Below the pieces are notes generated by a model. It saw only the letters and a program-made list of their open reading frames with translations, was not told the origin of the DNA and ran no database searches. Positions 15,480 through 24,470 of a stretch of 64,000 nucleotides of DNA are shown here, one piece after another. Numbering within the stretch: the first letter of the stretch is position 1; the number at the start of each line of letters is the position of its first letter. Source of the DNA: JOPF133 sp052144935 (lineage in GTDB: Bacteria > Acidobacteriota > Terriglobia > Bryobacterales > Bryobacteraceae); contig JBKQPR010000182.1 of NCBI GenBank assembly GCA_052144935.1, positions 1-64,000 of the forward strand. The letters run 5' to 3'. Made by a program: the position numbers and the translations under genes.

Positions 15480-16793
15480 GTGGAGACACCAGACGCTATC
15501 GAAGTCCTTATGGTCGATGGGCGCGAGATCCGCATTACCCACCCGGATAAGCTCTACTTCTCCAGACAGGTGAAGGTCTCCAAGCTCGAACTGGTGCGTT
15601 ACTACCTGTCGGTAGCCCCCGGCGCTCTGGCCGGCATCGCCGACCGCCCCGTCGTGCTGAAGCGCTTCGTCGACGGCGCGGAACGCGAAGCGTTCTATCA
15701 AAAGCGTGCGCCGAAGGAGCGCCCCTCTTGGCTCCGCACCGTGGTTTTGTCATTCCCCTCAGGTCGTACCGCGGAAGAGGTGGTTGTCGATGATGCTGCC
15801 GGCCTGGCTTGGATAGTGAACCTCGGCTGCATCGAACTCCATCCCCACCCCGTCCGGTCGCGCGATCTTGACCATCCTGACGAACTCCGCGTTGACCTGG
15901 ATCCCGGGCCCGGCGTTCCCTGGGAGCACGCCCGCGCGGTCGCGGTGGAAGTCAAAGCCCTCCTTTCCGACATGGGCCTCCACGGCTGGCCCAAAACCAG
16001 TGGTTCCCGCGGCATGCACATCAACGTCCGCATCCAGCCTGCGTGGACCTTCGCCGAAGTGCGCCGCGCCGCCGTGGCACTCTCGCGCGCCGTCGAACGC
16101 CGCCGGCCTGATATCGCCAGTTCCAAGTGGTGGAAAGAGGAGCGGCACGGCGTGTTCCTCGACTACAACCAGAACGCCAAGGATCGCACCACCTGCTCTG
16201 CCTACTCGGTCCGCCCGCTCCCCGACGCTCGCGTTTCCACACCCCTCGACTGGCGTGAGGTCCCGGACTGCGACCCCGCCGACTTCACCATCTTCACCGT
16301 GCCCAATCGCTTCGCGACTATTGGCAACCCGCACGCCGACATGGACCGCCACCCTGGTTCGCTTGAAAAGCTCCTGGAACTCGCTGCCAAAGATGAAGCC
16401 GAAGGCCTCGCCGATGCCCCTTGGCCGCCTCACTTTCGTCGCGCAGAGGGAGAGGCGCCGCGAGTCGCACCCTCACGCGCTCGCTCCGTCCCCAAGCCGC
16501 GCGCCAAAATGCCTCTCATCACCGTCGCCAACTCGCCCGATCGCGACGCTGCCCTCGCCGGCTTCGAACGCTGGAAAGCCAAATACCCCGCCCCCGCCGC
16601 GTATCTCGCGGTGGACGACGTCCTGGTCGACTCCATGCGCGGCCGCTCCTCCACCTGGACCCGTATTCGCGTCAACCTGCGCCACGTCCCCGAAGACATC
16701 CGGCCTCGCCAGGAAACGCCCGATCCCGATGACGATCCCACCCGCCAGTGGCGCGAATTGCGCGCCGGCCGTGGCTCTAAAAAGGCCACCTGA
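15480..16793 (+). CDS. LigD-type DNA polymerase/primase (archaeo-eukaryotic primase fold)
   Basis: Stand-alone polymerase module of bacterial NHEJ (437 aa). Marks: IRITHPDKLYF, then VLKRFVDGAEREAFYQKRAP, the catalytic acids in RVDLDPGPGVPW (D139, D141), KTSGSRGMHINV and GVFLDYNQNAKDRTTCSAYS. Residues about 320-437 form a C-terminal extension with a Pro/Arg linker and a segment AYLAVDDVLVD of unclear role. GTG start. The ligase that would normally be fused is encoded separately and convergently 16 bp downstream. No ku gene is in the window. Confidence 0.9.
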   Translation: METPDAIEVLMVDGREIRITHPDKLYFSRQVKVSKLELVRYYLSVAPGALAGIADRPVVLKRFVDGAEREAFYQKRAPKERPSWLRTVVLSFPSGRTAEEVVVDDAAGLAWIVNLGCIELHPHPVRSRDLDHPDELRVDLDPGPGVPWEHARAVAVEVKALLSDMGLHGWPKTSGSRGMHINVRIQPAWTFAEVRRAAVALSRAVERRRPDIASSKWWKEERHGVFLDYNQNAKDRTTCSAYSVRPLPDARVSTPLDWREVPDCDPADFTIFTVPNRFATIGNPHADMDRHPGSLEKLLELAAKDEAEGLADAPWPPHFRRAEGEAPRVAPSRARSVPKPRAKMPLITVANSPDRDAALAGFERWKAKYPAPAAYLAVDDVLVDSMRGRSSTWTRIRVNLRHVPEDIRPRQETPDPDDDPTRQWRELRAGRGSKKAT

Positions 16794-16809
16794 CAGCCCT
16801 TCTGAAGAC

Positions 16810-17898
16810 TCACCGCGCGGCTGCGAAAATCGTAGCCAGTTCGTGCGGCGGCACGACCTCCAACTGTTCGTACGTGCAGTCTGGCGGTCTCTTATCCGTT
16901 CGCCACCTGCGGAAATGCGCCATGTGGCGGAAACGCGAACCCTGCATGTGCTCGTACGCCACTTCCACCACCAGCTCCGCTTTCAGCGGCTCCCAGGAAA
17001 GATCCTTGCCGCGGCTCCAGCGGCTCTGTCCCCCCGGCACACGGCCTCCTGTTTCTCCGTCTGCCGTCAAATGGCCAGCCCATTCCTTCCACGGGTGATT
17101 GTCCAGTACGTTGGTGCGATATGGCGCCAGAAAGTGCAGCAGTTCCCTTCTTTTCTGCGCTGTGAAACTCGCGCACACACCCACGTGCTGCAGCCTGGCC
17201 GCTTTGTCATGAAGCCCAAGCAGCAGCGACCCGACCGTGTCGTTCTCCGCGCCCTTGTACCAGCGAAATCCCGCTACCACGCAATCGCACTCCCGCTCGT
17301 GCTTCACTTTGAGCATCACCCGCTTGTCCGGTTCGTAGTTTCCCGAAGCCGGCTTGGCCATCACGCCATCCAGGCCTGCTCCTTCGAATCGCCGGAACCA
17401 GTCCAGGGCGGTGGCCCGTTCCTGTGTCGCGGGCGTAATGTAAACCGGTGGCGCCGCGTTCCGAAGGATGTCCTCAAGCATCATCCGCCGTAATTCGAAG
17501 GGCTCATTCCGCAAATCCCGCTCGCCGCTCGAAAGCAAGTCGAAGAACACAATCGAAGCCGGCGTCTGCTTCGCTAGCGTTTTCACGCGCGATGCGGCCG
17601 GATGCAGCCGCAGTTGAAGCGCCTCGAAATCGAGTACGCTCCCGCGCGCAATCACGATTTCCCCATCGAGCACGGCGCGCGGCGGTAACTGAGACTCGAG
17701 CGCCTCCACAATCTCAGGAAAATAGCGGTTCAGCGGCTTTTCATCGCGGCTTTGGATTTCAAGTTCGCCGCCGTCCCGGAAAACCAGCGCACGAAAGCCG
17801 TCCCATTTCGGTTCAAAGATCCACTTGCCCTCGGCCGGCAGCTCATCCACTCGCTTTGCCAGCATCGGCAACACCGGTGGGTTCACAGGAAGGTTCAC
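16810..17898 (-). CDS. ATP-dependent DNA ligase (LigC/LigD ligase type)
   Basis: 362-aa ligase. The adenylated lysine is K31 in IFEPKWDGFRALVF; later motifs are RAVLDGEIVI, SIVFFDLL, GLDGVMAKPASGNY and RVMLKVKHERECDCVVAG. The C-terminal OB-fold ends VVEVAYEHMQGSRFRHMAHF. It would seal double-strand breaks after end filling by the neighbouring polymerase. The two genes converge, so they are not one operon, but adjacency supports a shared NHEJ role. Confidence 0.92.
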   Translation of the reverse strand: MNLPVNPPVLPMLAKRVDELPAEGKWIFEPKWDGFRALVFRDGGELEIQSRDEKPLNRYFPEIVEALESQLPPRAVLDGEIVIARGSVLDFEALQLRLHPAASRVKTLAKQTPASIVFFDLLSSGERDLRNEPFELRRMMLEDILRNAAPPVYITPATQERATALDWFRRFEGAGLDGVMAKPASGNYEPDKRVMLKVKHERECDCVVAGFRWYKGAENDTVGSLLLGLHDKAARLQHVGVCASFTAQKRRELLHFLAPYRTNVLDNHPWKEWAGHLTADGETGGRVPGGQSRWSRGKDLSWEPLKAELVVEVAYEHMQGSRFRHMAHFRRWRTDKRPPDCTYEQLEVVPPHELATIFAAAR

Positions 17899-18143
17899 GT
17901 CCTAATCTTATACCGGGCTTCCCACGAGATGCCCCCCGACCGCCCCGTGGCTTTAGCCGCCGATGGCGGCTCCCAAACGGCAGTTGCGACCGTTCCTTTG
18001 ATTCGGAGTGCGGTATTGCGCAATATGGCAGGACGCCGATCAGGAACGAGAAACGCGACCGCGTGCGGCAATCGCGCAACGTGATCGCTTGACGTGGACG
18101 TGGCCGCACGAGGCCGACGCACCTGATTCGGCGGTAAAATACA

Positions 18144-18374
18144 GTGATGGACATGGCGTCTGAGGATGAGCTCGAGGAGTTCCGGCTAGACCGCACGCAA
18201 TTTTCCGTCGCGCGCTTGACCGATCCCGACGATGCGGTTGGGTACTGGCTGTCCCGGCCAGTCGAGGAGCGGCTGCGGGCGCTCGAATTCTTGCGAAGGG
18301 CCTTCTATGGCTACACCAGCGCTAGCGAGGGACTTCAAAGAGTTCTTGAAGTCGCTCAACTCGAACCACGTTGA
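18144..18374 (+). CDS. Small partner protein of a nucleotidyltransferase toxin-like pair
   Basis: 76-aa acidic protein (DELEEFRLDRTQFSVARL, then PVEERLRALEFLRRAFYGY). Proteins of this kind regularly precede DUF6036/AbiEii-like nucleotidyltransferases and are taken as the antitoxin or partner. Its 3' end overlaps the next gene by 68 bp in another frame. The antitoxin role is inferred from context. Confidence 0.65.
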   Translation: MMDMASEDELEEFRLDRTQFSVARLTDPDDAVGYWLSRPVEERLRALEFLRRAFYGYTSASEGLQRVLEVAQLEPR

Positions 18375-18759
18375 ATACCTGCTGATTGGCGGGTACGCGG
18401 TCGGGATTTACGGTCATATCAGGGCCACGAACGATCTCGATATCTGGGTCGACATTAGTCCGGAAAACGCCGCCAGAATTGAGCGGGCGCTTCGCGAGTT
18501 TGGGTTCGCCGCGGCAGGGCTGACCTCAGACCTGTTTCTTGCCCGGAATCACGTCGTCCGCATGGGGGTGCCACCCATTCGGATTGAGATTCTCACCTCC
18601 ATTTCGGGGGTTGAGTTCGAATCGTGTTACGCCGAAAAAGGGATGGTTCAGATTGAGGAGATGGTGGTTCCTGTGATCAGTCTGGCTCGTCTGCGGGAGA
18701 ACAAGGCGGCCAGCGGGCGGGCGAAGGATCTGGCGGACCTGGAAAATTTGCCACGGTAG
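18307..18759 (+). CDS. Nucleotidyltransferase (DUF6036/AbiEii-like), probable toxin component
   Basis: 150-aa minimal nucleotidyltransferase. Marks: VEYLLIGGYAVGIYGHIRAT followed by NDLDIWVD (GG-x-A and DxD catalytic centre), RIEILTSISGVEFESCY and LARLRENKAASGRAKDLADL. Such proteins transfer nucleotides to RNA or protein and often act as toxins. The ATG at 18307 is chosen because the upstream in-frame codons overlap the partner gene and show no family match. Confidence 0.8.
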   Translation: MATPALARDFKEFLKSLNSNHVEYLLIGGYAVGIYGHIRATNDLDIWVDISPENAARIERALREFGFAAAGLTSDLFLARNHVVRMGVPPIRIEILTSISGVEFESCYAEKGMVQIEEMVVPVISLARLRENKAASGRAKDLADLENLPR

Positions 18760-18779
18760 GTCTCCGACCGCGTGATATT

Positions 18780-18962
18780 GTGCTTCGTGCGCTAACCGCT
18801 CCCTACGGCATCGGCGGATTCCTTTCCTTCGTGGTCTCCGGGCGCGCTCGAGAGATCGGGATTCGAATCTCGCTCGGCGCCCAGCCCCACGAAATCCTGG
18901 GAGCGGTGTTCCGCCGCGGGCTGGCGATCGGCGGCGTGGGGCAGCTCTTGGTGTTGCGATAG
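18780..18962 (+). pseudogene. Remnant of an FtsX/MacB-type ABC permease
   Basis: Only the late part of the last FtsX domain is left: GIGGFLSFVVSGRAREIGIR, then ISLGAQPHEILGAVFRRGLA, ending in a stop after LLVLR. Intact acidobacterial permeases of this family have about 800 aa, so this is a fragment without start or membrane context. A second remnant of the same family is at 49684-49880. Confidence 0.75.
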
Positions 18963-19090
18963 CCCGTCGCGGTGGCACGGACCATGCACGCTTCACGGTG
19001 CTGCGCGGCTGGGGCAGCCGGCATTGGCGAATCGAGTGAGGCCGCGGCTGGCTCAGGGACCCCCGCGGTCGCCTTGACTACCTACCGCCC

Positions 19091-19306
19091 TCACACCGCG
19101 CCGCTGCTGGGCGATTCTCGCTGCAGGATTTCCACCGGTACATAAAACCGCTTCCCGCAAAACCGGCAGTGCCGCGGAATCTTGCTGAAGCGGCGCATAA
19201 TCAGGTCCAGCAAACCTCGCGGCTCGGAAGATACCAGGTCCTTTCCAAAGCATCGCGGGCACCGCAAGGCGCCCGACTCCAGATCGATGTGTTGCTTTAT
19301 CTGCAC
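19091..19306 (-). CDS. Small zinc-ribbon protein
   Basis: 71-aa protein with two Cys pairs, C16/C19 (LRCPRCFGKDL) and C47/C50 (RHCRFCGKRFYVPVE), spaced as a zinc ribbon, with a short amphipathic helix between (LLDLIMRRFSK). No family is recognised. It could be a nucleic-acid or protein-binding adaptor. It stands alone and is divergent from the proline dehydrogenase. Confidence 0.6.
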   Translation of the reverse strand: MQIKQHIDLESGALRCPRCFGKDLVSSEPRGLLDLIMRRFSKIPRHCRFCGKRFYVPVEILQRESPSSGAV

Positions 19307-19415
19307 CGTATTTGACTTTGATTGATCTTGGCGATTTATCCGGCGACGAATCGGTACGATCTTACCATGCAGGGGCGCTCCGGGCGCCCGGTTGCGCAGT
19401 GGTAGTCTGGAGTTC

Positions 19416-20324
19416 GTGCGCAGCCTCTTCCTGTTCCTCTCGCGTCAAAAACACTTGCGGCGCTGGATGGAAACTTCCTCCGTAGCCCGCAATCTCTCCC
19501 GGCGGTTCGTGGCGGGCGAGACCTTGGAACAGGCCCTGGCGGTCAGCCGCAAACTCAACGGCGAAGGCATCCCGGTGACCCTCGACTGCCTGGGCGAAAG
19601 CGTCACCACGCTGGAGGAGGCCGCGCGCGCCCGTGACGTCTACCTGCGCACCCTCTCGGCCGTCCACGAGTCCGGCATCCAGGGCAACGTCTCGCTCAAG
19701 CTCACGCAGTTCGGCCTGGATCTGTCCCCCGGCCAGTGCCGCGCCAACGTCGAGCAACTGGTGCGGCGCGCGGCGGAACTGGGCGGCTTCGTACGCGTGG
19801 ATATGGAGTCGAGCGAATACACCAGCCGGACGCTCGATCTGGTCACCAGCCTGCATGAGCAGCTCGGCGCTGTCGGCACGGTCATCCAGGCCTATCTCTA
19901 CCGCAGCAAAGAGGATGTTGAAAAACTCTGCGGTCATGGCATCCGCATCCGCCTCTGCAAGGGCGCCTACCTGGAGCCGCACTCGGTGGCCTTTCCCAAG
20001 AAGGGCGACGTGGACCGCAATTATGTCGAACTAATGAAGATCCTGCTGGATACTGGCGTGTACCCCGCCATCGCCACGCACGACGAGAAGATGATCGCGG
20101 CCACCAAGGCCTACGCCGCCCTCCGCAAACTGCCGCGCGACGCTTTCGAGTTTCAGATGCTCTACGGCATCCGGCGCGACTTGCAACGCCAACTGGTTGC
20201 GGAAGGCTACCGCCTGCGCCTCTACGTCCCCTTCGGCCAGGCGTGGTATCCCTACTATATGCGCCGCCTGGCGGAGCGCCCCGCCAACCTGCTGTTCATG
20301 CTGCGGAACCTGTTCCGTCATTAA
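19416..20324 (+). CDS. Proline dehydrogenase (monofunctional PRODH)
   Basis: FAD-dependent TIM-barrel enzyme oxidising proline to delta-1-pyrroline-5-carboxylate at the inner membrane. Marks: VARNLSRRFVAGET, VTLDCLGESVT, NVSLKLTQFGLDLS, RVDMESSEYT, RIRLCKGAYLEP, ATHDEKMIAA, FQMLYGIRRDLQ and RLYVPFGQAWYPYYMRRLAE. GTG 19416 is preferred because the family pattern starts there (RSLFLFLSRQKH); TTG 19392 is an in-frame alternative. No P5C dehydrogenase gene is adjacent. Confidence 0.92.
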   Translation: MRSLFLFLSRQKHLRRWMETSSVARNLSRRFVAGETLEQALAVSRKLNGEGIPVTLDCLGESVTTLEEAARARDVYLRTLSAVHESGIQGNVSLKLTQFGLDLSPGQCRANVEQLVRRAAELGGFVRVDMESSEYTSRTLDLVTSLHEQLGAVGTVIQAYLYRSKEDVEKLCGHGIRIRLCKGAYLEPHSVAFPKKGDVDRNYVELMKILLDTGVYPAIATHDEKMIAATKAYAALRKLPRDAFEFQMLYGIRRDLQRQLVAEGYRLRLYVPFGQAWYPYYMRRLAERPANLLFMLRNLFRH

Positions 20325-20380
20325 TGCCGCGTGAATGGAGGGTCGCGGTCGTGGTACCTTAGAAACTAATCGCACGGTAG

Positions 20381-20863
20381 GTGAGTCTAATCTATATGCG
20401 GTACTGGGGCTATTTTGCGGGAAAGCTGGTGGCGGCGGCTGGAGTGTTGTGGGGGCTGCTGGCGGTACTCAACTGGTACTGGCCTCCGGAGCCGCGCTTC
20501 TGGTGGGATAGCCGGCACAGCTACATTCCACCCCGGTTCGGCTACGATCTGGGGTATACCGCCGCGTCGCTGGCCTGGTTTCTTCTCCTGACGGGAGCCT
20601 TGTACCTGGTCATTTTGGACCAGCGCTACCGCTGCCGGGTGTGCCTGCGCAAGCTGCGGATGCCCGTGGAGACCGGTTCGTGGAGCCGCATGCTCCAGTT
20701 TGGGCGGCCGCGCATCGAGTACATCTGCCCGTACGGCCACGGCACGCTGCGGGAAGAGGAGCTGCAGATTTCCGGCCTGCAGAATCCCGAATGGACTCCC
20801 CACTCGGATGACATTTGGGAGGAGTTGTGCGCCTCCAGCAAGGAAGCCGGTCCGGAATCGTGA
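20381..20863 (+). CDS. Two-TM membrane protein with a Cys pair, unknown function
   Basis: 160-aa protein. Hydrophobic spans are at about residues 12-31 (AGKLVAAAGVLWGLLAVLN) and 59-79 (YTAASLAWFLLLTGALYLVI). A cytoplasmic tail follows with CRVCLRKLRMP and a later CPYGHG, possibly a zinc site. No family is recognised. GTG at 20381 is the outermost start; ATG 20396 is an alternative. It overlaps the next gene (GTGA), so the two are probably an operon. Confidence 0.7.
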   Translation: MSLIYMRYWGYFAGKLVAAAGVLWGLLAVLNWYWPPEPRFWWDSRHSYIPPRFGYDLGYTAASLAWFLLLTGALYLVILDQRYRCRVCLRKLRMPVETGSWSRMLQFGRPRIEYICPYGHGTLREEELQISGLQNPEWTPHSDDIWEELCASSKEAGPES

Positions 20864-21210
20864 ACTCGGTTCCGCGCTGGCGGATCGCCGCCGCGGCCGG
20901 CATTCTGGCGGCCCTGGTACTGCTCCTGGCGTTATTGGCTCCCGCCTATGTCCACAACCTGGATCTGCAAAACTACGTGTCGGGATTGACCCGCGACGAG
21001 GCGGGGCGGGCTACCTCCGACGGCGCCTTGCGCGAGGAAATCGTCGATAAAGCCAAGGCGCTGGACCTGCCGGTGAGCGCCGATAACGTGCGCATTACGC
21101 GCGCGGCGGACGGCAAACTGGAGCACCTCGACGTGCGGTATTTCGTGGACGTCAATCTGCCCGGCTACACGGTCAAGCTGCATTTCTACCCCGGCGCCGC
21201 CAGCCAATAG
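20860..21210 (+). CDS. Single-anchor exported protein, unknown function
   Basis: 116-aa protein: N-terminal anchor (IAAAAGILAALVLLLALLAP), then a short extracytoplasmic domain (LRDEIVDKAK-type helix, read here as LREEIVDKAKALDLPVS, and VRYFVDVNLPGYTVKLHFYP). The GTG at 20860 overlaps the previous stop and is preceded by AAGGAAG, so it is preferred to the longer frame from 20815. The domain is reminiscent of DUF4845-type proteins, but this is weak. Confidence 0.65.
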   Translation: MNSVPRWRIAAAAGILAALVLLLALLAPAYVHNLDLQNYVSGLTRDEAGRATSDGALREEIVDKAKALDLPVSADNVRITRAADGKLEHLDVRYFVDVNLPGYTVKLHFYPGAASQ

Positions 21211-22010
21211 TGCGGGGCAGTTTCGCTGAGTCACCAATCTCGCCCAAGCGGAACTCCTTCCATTCCGCCCACTTGGCCCCGACGGACGGGAGGCATGCCG
21301 CATCTGCGTGCTATATCTCAAATTGGAAGGCCACCGATGCATCATCCCCATGCCACCATATTGCTCCACTCGCCGCGCCCCCGAAACCTCGCCTTTGCGC
21401 CGGCTCGGCGCCCCTCCCGCACGAATTTACCGAACGAACCCATTTTTTCCTGCAAGCCCAAGAAATCAGGCAGCTTCCCAGCCGCGCGACGAACCCTCTT
21501 GCCCCCTTGCCGAATTGGAGAAGGACGCTCCCTTGCGGCGGCCGCCGTCAGACCGCAAACCACTCCCGAAAGCGGCCGAACTGCTGCCTTCCCGCGGATC
21601 GCCTGGCCTCAAGCGCGAGACCACACGGGCGCTTTGAATGCGCCAATGCCGGCAAGCCTGGCGCCGGGAGGTCTCGGCGGCGGTCAGCGAGGCCGGCCCG
21701 GCTGCTCCCCAGGTGCTTGTACGCGGGTGGCGCGCCTGGGCTGTTATGCGGCATCGTGCAGATCCAAGTGATGGTTCCCAGCCAGACGCCCGCGGGCCTT
21801 TCACAGTGCCGCCATCGGTGGGGCTAACGGGATCCCGGTCCTTCGAACTCCCCACAACCAAAATCGGACTCGCGCATCCAAATATACTGCCGCACTTCGA
21901 TTCGCGCCGATTGCATCCTCACGGGCCGTCTGATACTATCTAGTTGGCAGAGACTGGAACCCGCCGTTTGAAGTGCCGAATCCAACCAACGGAGTAGAAT
22001 AATCAACTGA
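21211..22010. other. 800-bp stretch without a supportable gene
   Basis: Several frames are open on both strands because of high GC, but none has a recognisable domain, signal or ribosome site. Pro/Arg/Ala-rich translations suggest decayed or repeat-derived DNA. The last 70 bp before 22011 are AT-richer and may hold the promoter of the RRM gene (GATACTATC near 21930). Confidence 0.4.
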
Positions 22011-22433
22011 ATGAGCTTCACCGTTTTTCTTGGCAACCTCCCAACCTGGGTCACCGCCGATGACATCAAACAATGGCTTTCCGCGGAAGACCTGGTCGCC
22101 GACGCCGTGAAAGTCATCCGTAACCACGAAACGCAAGAATCCAAGGGCTTCGCCTTCGTAGAAGCGCCCACCGCCGATGAAATGCAGTCGATCATCCGCC
22201 GCTTCGATCGCGCCCCTCTGGAAGACCGGCTGCTGCGCGCCAATCCCGCCCAGCCGCCCAAGGGAAAAGATGCGCGCAGCCCGCAGCCGGGCTCGCCGCC
22301 GCAGCCACAGCAGGCCGCTACTCCCAATGCCAACCGCATGCAACAGCGCCCCGACCGCAGGAAGCGTGGCGGCAAGGACCGGGAACAGAACCCCCGCAGC
22401 GCCTTCGCCACGGAGTTGGCCAAGGCCCTCTAG
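22011..22433 (+). CDS. RRM-domain RNA-binding protein
   Basis: 140-aa protein with one RNA recognition motif: RNP2 VFLGNL (residues 5-10) and RNP1 KGFAFVEA (about 46-53). A disordered tail rich in Pro, Gln and Arg follows (PQPGSPPQPQQAA, then RPDRRKRGGKDRE). It resembles the small RRM proteins of cyanobacteria and acidobacteria thought to bind mRNA, for instance under cold stress. Translation is not coupled to its neighbours. Confidence 0.9.
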   Translation: MSFTVFLGNLPTWVTADDIKQWLSAEDLVADAVKVIRNHETQESKGFAFVEAPTADEMQSIIRRFDRAPLEDRLLRANPAQPPKGKDARSPQPGSPPQPQQAATPNANRMQQRPDRRKRGGKDREQNPRSAFATELAKAL

Positions 22434-22578
22434 TTACCGCTCCAGGGCCCATCCGGACGCTTCGGCGGCTGGCTTTTTCGAATTCCACACCTGTGAACGC
22501 AAGTCACTACAGGCTTCATCCCATCCCCTTTTATTCCACAGCTTTACCGTTGGCCCCCGGCGTGCCATTGAGCTCGCC

Positions 22579-23844
22579 ATGAGATATGCCTGGCTCGGCT
22601 GCCTGCTGTTCGGCGGCCAGCTCTTCGCCGGAACGCAGGACTCCGAGTTCAACGTCAATACCCGCTACACGGTGGAAACCGTGGTGGTTTCCGGCGATGG
22701 CTGGACCAGCAACCTCGGCGCCGATCCCCACAGCGAGAAGATCAGCTCGATTCTGCGCCGCGACATCCTGGCGCTGATCGGCAACAAGCTGAATCCGGCG
22801 GTGCTCGATCAGATGGCCAACCGGCTGCGCCGGGAATTTCACGCCCGCACCGTGGAACACCACGTGCTCCGCGGGCAGACTCCCGAATACGTGCAGGTGA
22901 TCTTCGATATCAAATTGCGCCCCACGCGCTTCGATCTCTCCGTGCCGAAATTCCTGTATAGCAGCCGGCAGGGCTGGAATGGGGCGGTGGAAGGCGCCGC
23001 CACGGTGGCCAACCATAACGATTTCACGGTGGGCATTGTCAGCGACGCCGACCAACTGGCCGAGCGCTACGCCGGCCTGGTGGCGCGCTACGAAAACACC
23101 AGCCTGGGCGCCGGCCGCGCCCGCCTGGGCTTCCAGTTCGAAAGCTACCACGACGAGTGGAACGGCAACACCCTGGCGCTCCAGCCGGCCGATTCCACTG
23201 TCGGGAGCGTCTACCGCGCACGGGAAAACTTCCAGCCGGAGGCCACCCTGGTTCTCGCCAAGCCGCTCAGTCTCACCATTGGGACCAGCTTCGAGCGACT
23301 GCAGCCGGAGTCTCCGGCCGCCGAAACCGAATCCGCCAACGCCATGTTCACCACACTGCGGTATCATGAGTTGCTGGAGGGTTCGGACAACCAGCAGGAC
23401 CTGGACGCAGAGTACAGCCTGCGTGCGGCCAGCAGAGTTTTGGGTAGCGACTTCATTTACGCCCGGCATCGCTGGGATTTCCGCTACAAATGGACCCGCG
23501 GCAAGACGGTCATTATCGAAGACATGTCCGCGGGCGTGATTACGGGGCGCGCGCCGCTTTACGAACGTTTCGTACTAGGAAACAGCAGTACCTTGAGGGG
23601 TTGGGACAAGTACGATCTTGATCCGCTCGGGGGAAATCGCATGGTGCACAATTCCGTCGACATTCGGTACGGCATTTTTCAGGCATTCTACGATACGGGC
23701 GCGGTCTGGGACCATAATGACTCAGCCACGTTCCGGCATTCGGCCGGCATCGGCCTGCGCCAGGGCATTTTTTCTCTGGCGCTGGCATTCCCGCTTCGCG
23801 AAGGGCGGATCGACCCGGTTCTCATATTGGGCATGAATTATTGA
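22579..23844 (+). CDS. Omp85/BamA-superfamily outer membrane beta-barrel protein
   Basis: 421-aa outer-membrane protein. The start ATG 22579 opens a signal peptide (MRYAWLGCLLFGGQLFAG). Residues about 25-110 resemble a single POTRA-like domain (ILRRDILALIGNKLNPAVLD). The rest is barrel strands with the lid-loop motif LRGWDKYDLDPLGGNRM, equivalent to VRGF of BamA/TpsB, and it ends in an aromatic (GMNY), as barrels do. Too short for BamA; TamA- or patatin-barrel-like is more likely. The stop overlaps the next start (ATGA). Confidence 0.8.
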   Translation: MRYAWLGCLLFGGQLFAGTQDSEFNVNTRYTVETVVVSGDGWTSNLGADPHSEKISSILRRDILALIGNKLNPAVLDQMANRLRREFHARTVEHHVLRGQTPEYVQVIFDIKLRPTRFDLSVPKFLYSSRQGWNGAVEGAATVANHNDFTVGIVSDADQLAERYAGLVARYENTSLGAGRARLGFQFESYHDEWNGNTLALQPADSTVGSVYRARENFQPEATLVLAKPLSLTIGTSFERLQPESPAAETESANAMFTTLRYHELLEGSDNQQDLDAEYSLRAASRVLGSDFIYARHRWDFRYKWTRGKTVIIEDMSAGVITGRAPLYERFVLGNSSTLRGWDKYDLDPLGGNRMVHNSVDIRYGIFQAFYDTGAVWDHNDSATFRHSAGIGLRQGIFSLALAFPLREGRIDPVLILGMNY

Positions 23845-24470
23845 TGACAGCGCTTCCGGCGCGAGACATACGGATCAGCCGTCGAAGCTGGCTTCTGGCC
23901 GGCCTGGCCATCCCTCTGCTCCGCGGCCGGACAGCCGAGTCTCTGCATGTCAGCTTCGATGGCGACAACCTGCACGTGGCCGCTCCGGGCCTGCATTTTC
24001 TTACCGGCAAGCCGTTGGAACGGCTGCGCGACGCCGCCACGGTGGTGTTCCTCTCGCAGCTTACGGTGTATAGCGACGATCGCGACACGGTGTTCCGGCG
24101 CTTCCCGGAACGCATCATTGTGAGCTACGACCTGTGGGAGGAAAAGTTTGCAGTCTCGATTCCCGGCCCGGCGGCGCGCTCCAAGTCTCACATGGTGGCG
24201 GCGCAGGCGGAAGCCTGGGTGATCGACGGCTTGGCCGTGAGCGCCCTGGGGATCGACCCCAACCGCCAGTTCTGGCTGAAGTTCGAGCTGCGCACCGCCG
24301 ACCGCCGGGAACTGTCCAAGCTGGTGGGCGATACGGGGATCAGCGTCAGCAGCTTGATCGAGATGGTCACGCGGCAGCGCGGGCTGGACGATTCCTACTG
24401 GAGCCTCAGCGCCGGCCCGTTGCGCCTGGTGGACCTGCCCCGCACCGGCCGCGGGACCAGAAACGGGTGA
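23841..24470 (+). CDS. Small exported protein (DUF4390-like) of an envelope signalling operon
   Basis: 209-aa protein with an N-terminal arginine-containing signal (ISRRSWLLAGLAIPLL). The following beta-rich domain (LHVAAPGLHFLTGKPLERL, then VVFLSQLTVYSDD and RIIVSYDLWEEKFAVS) resembles DUF4390. It overlaps the barrel gene by 4 bp and the kinase gene by 4 bp (GTGA), so all three are translated together. A periplasmic sensory or assembly helper is likely; this is inference. Confidence 0.65.
   Translation: MMTALPARDIRISRRSWLLAGLAIPLLRGRTAESLHVSFDGDNLHVAAPGLHFLTGKPLERLRDAATVVFLSQLTVYSDDRDTVFRRFPERIIVSYDLWEEKFAVSIPGPAARSKSHMVAAQAEAWVIDGLAVSALGIDPNRQFWLKFELRTADRRELSKLVGDTGISVSSLIEMVTRQRGLDDSYWSLSAGPLRLVDLPRTGRGTRNG

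Noticed and set aside
15868..17493. Long plus-strand frame spanning the polymerase and the opposite strand of the ligase gene
   Set aside because: Ser/Pro/Arg-rich out-of-frame reading of two clear genes.
18232..18306. N-terminal extension of the nucleotidyltransferase upstream of 18307
   Set aside because: It overlaps the partner gene in another frame and lacks family resemblance; ATG 18307 gives the typical start.
21295..21771. Open frames of 100-200 codons in the 800-bp gap
   Set aside because: Several frames are open at once, Pro/Arg/Ser-rich, without start signals or domains.
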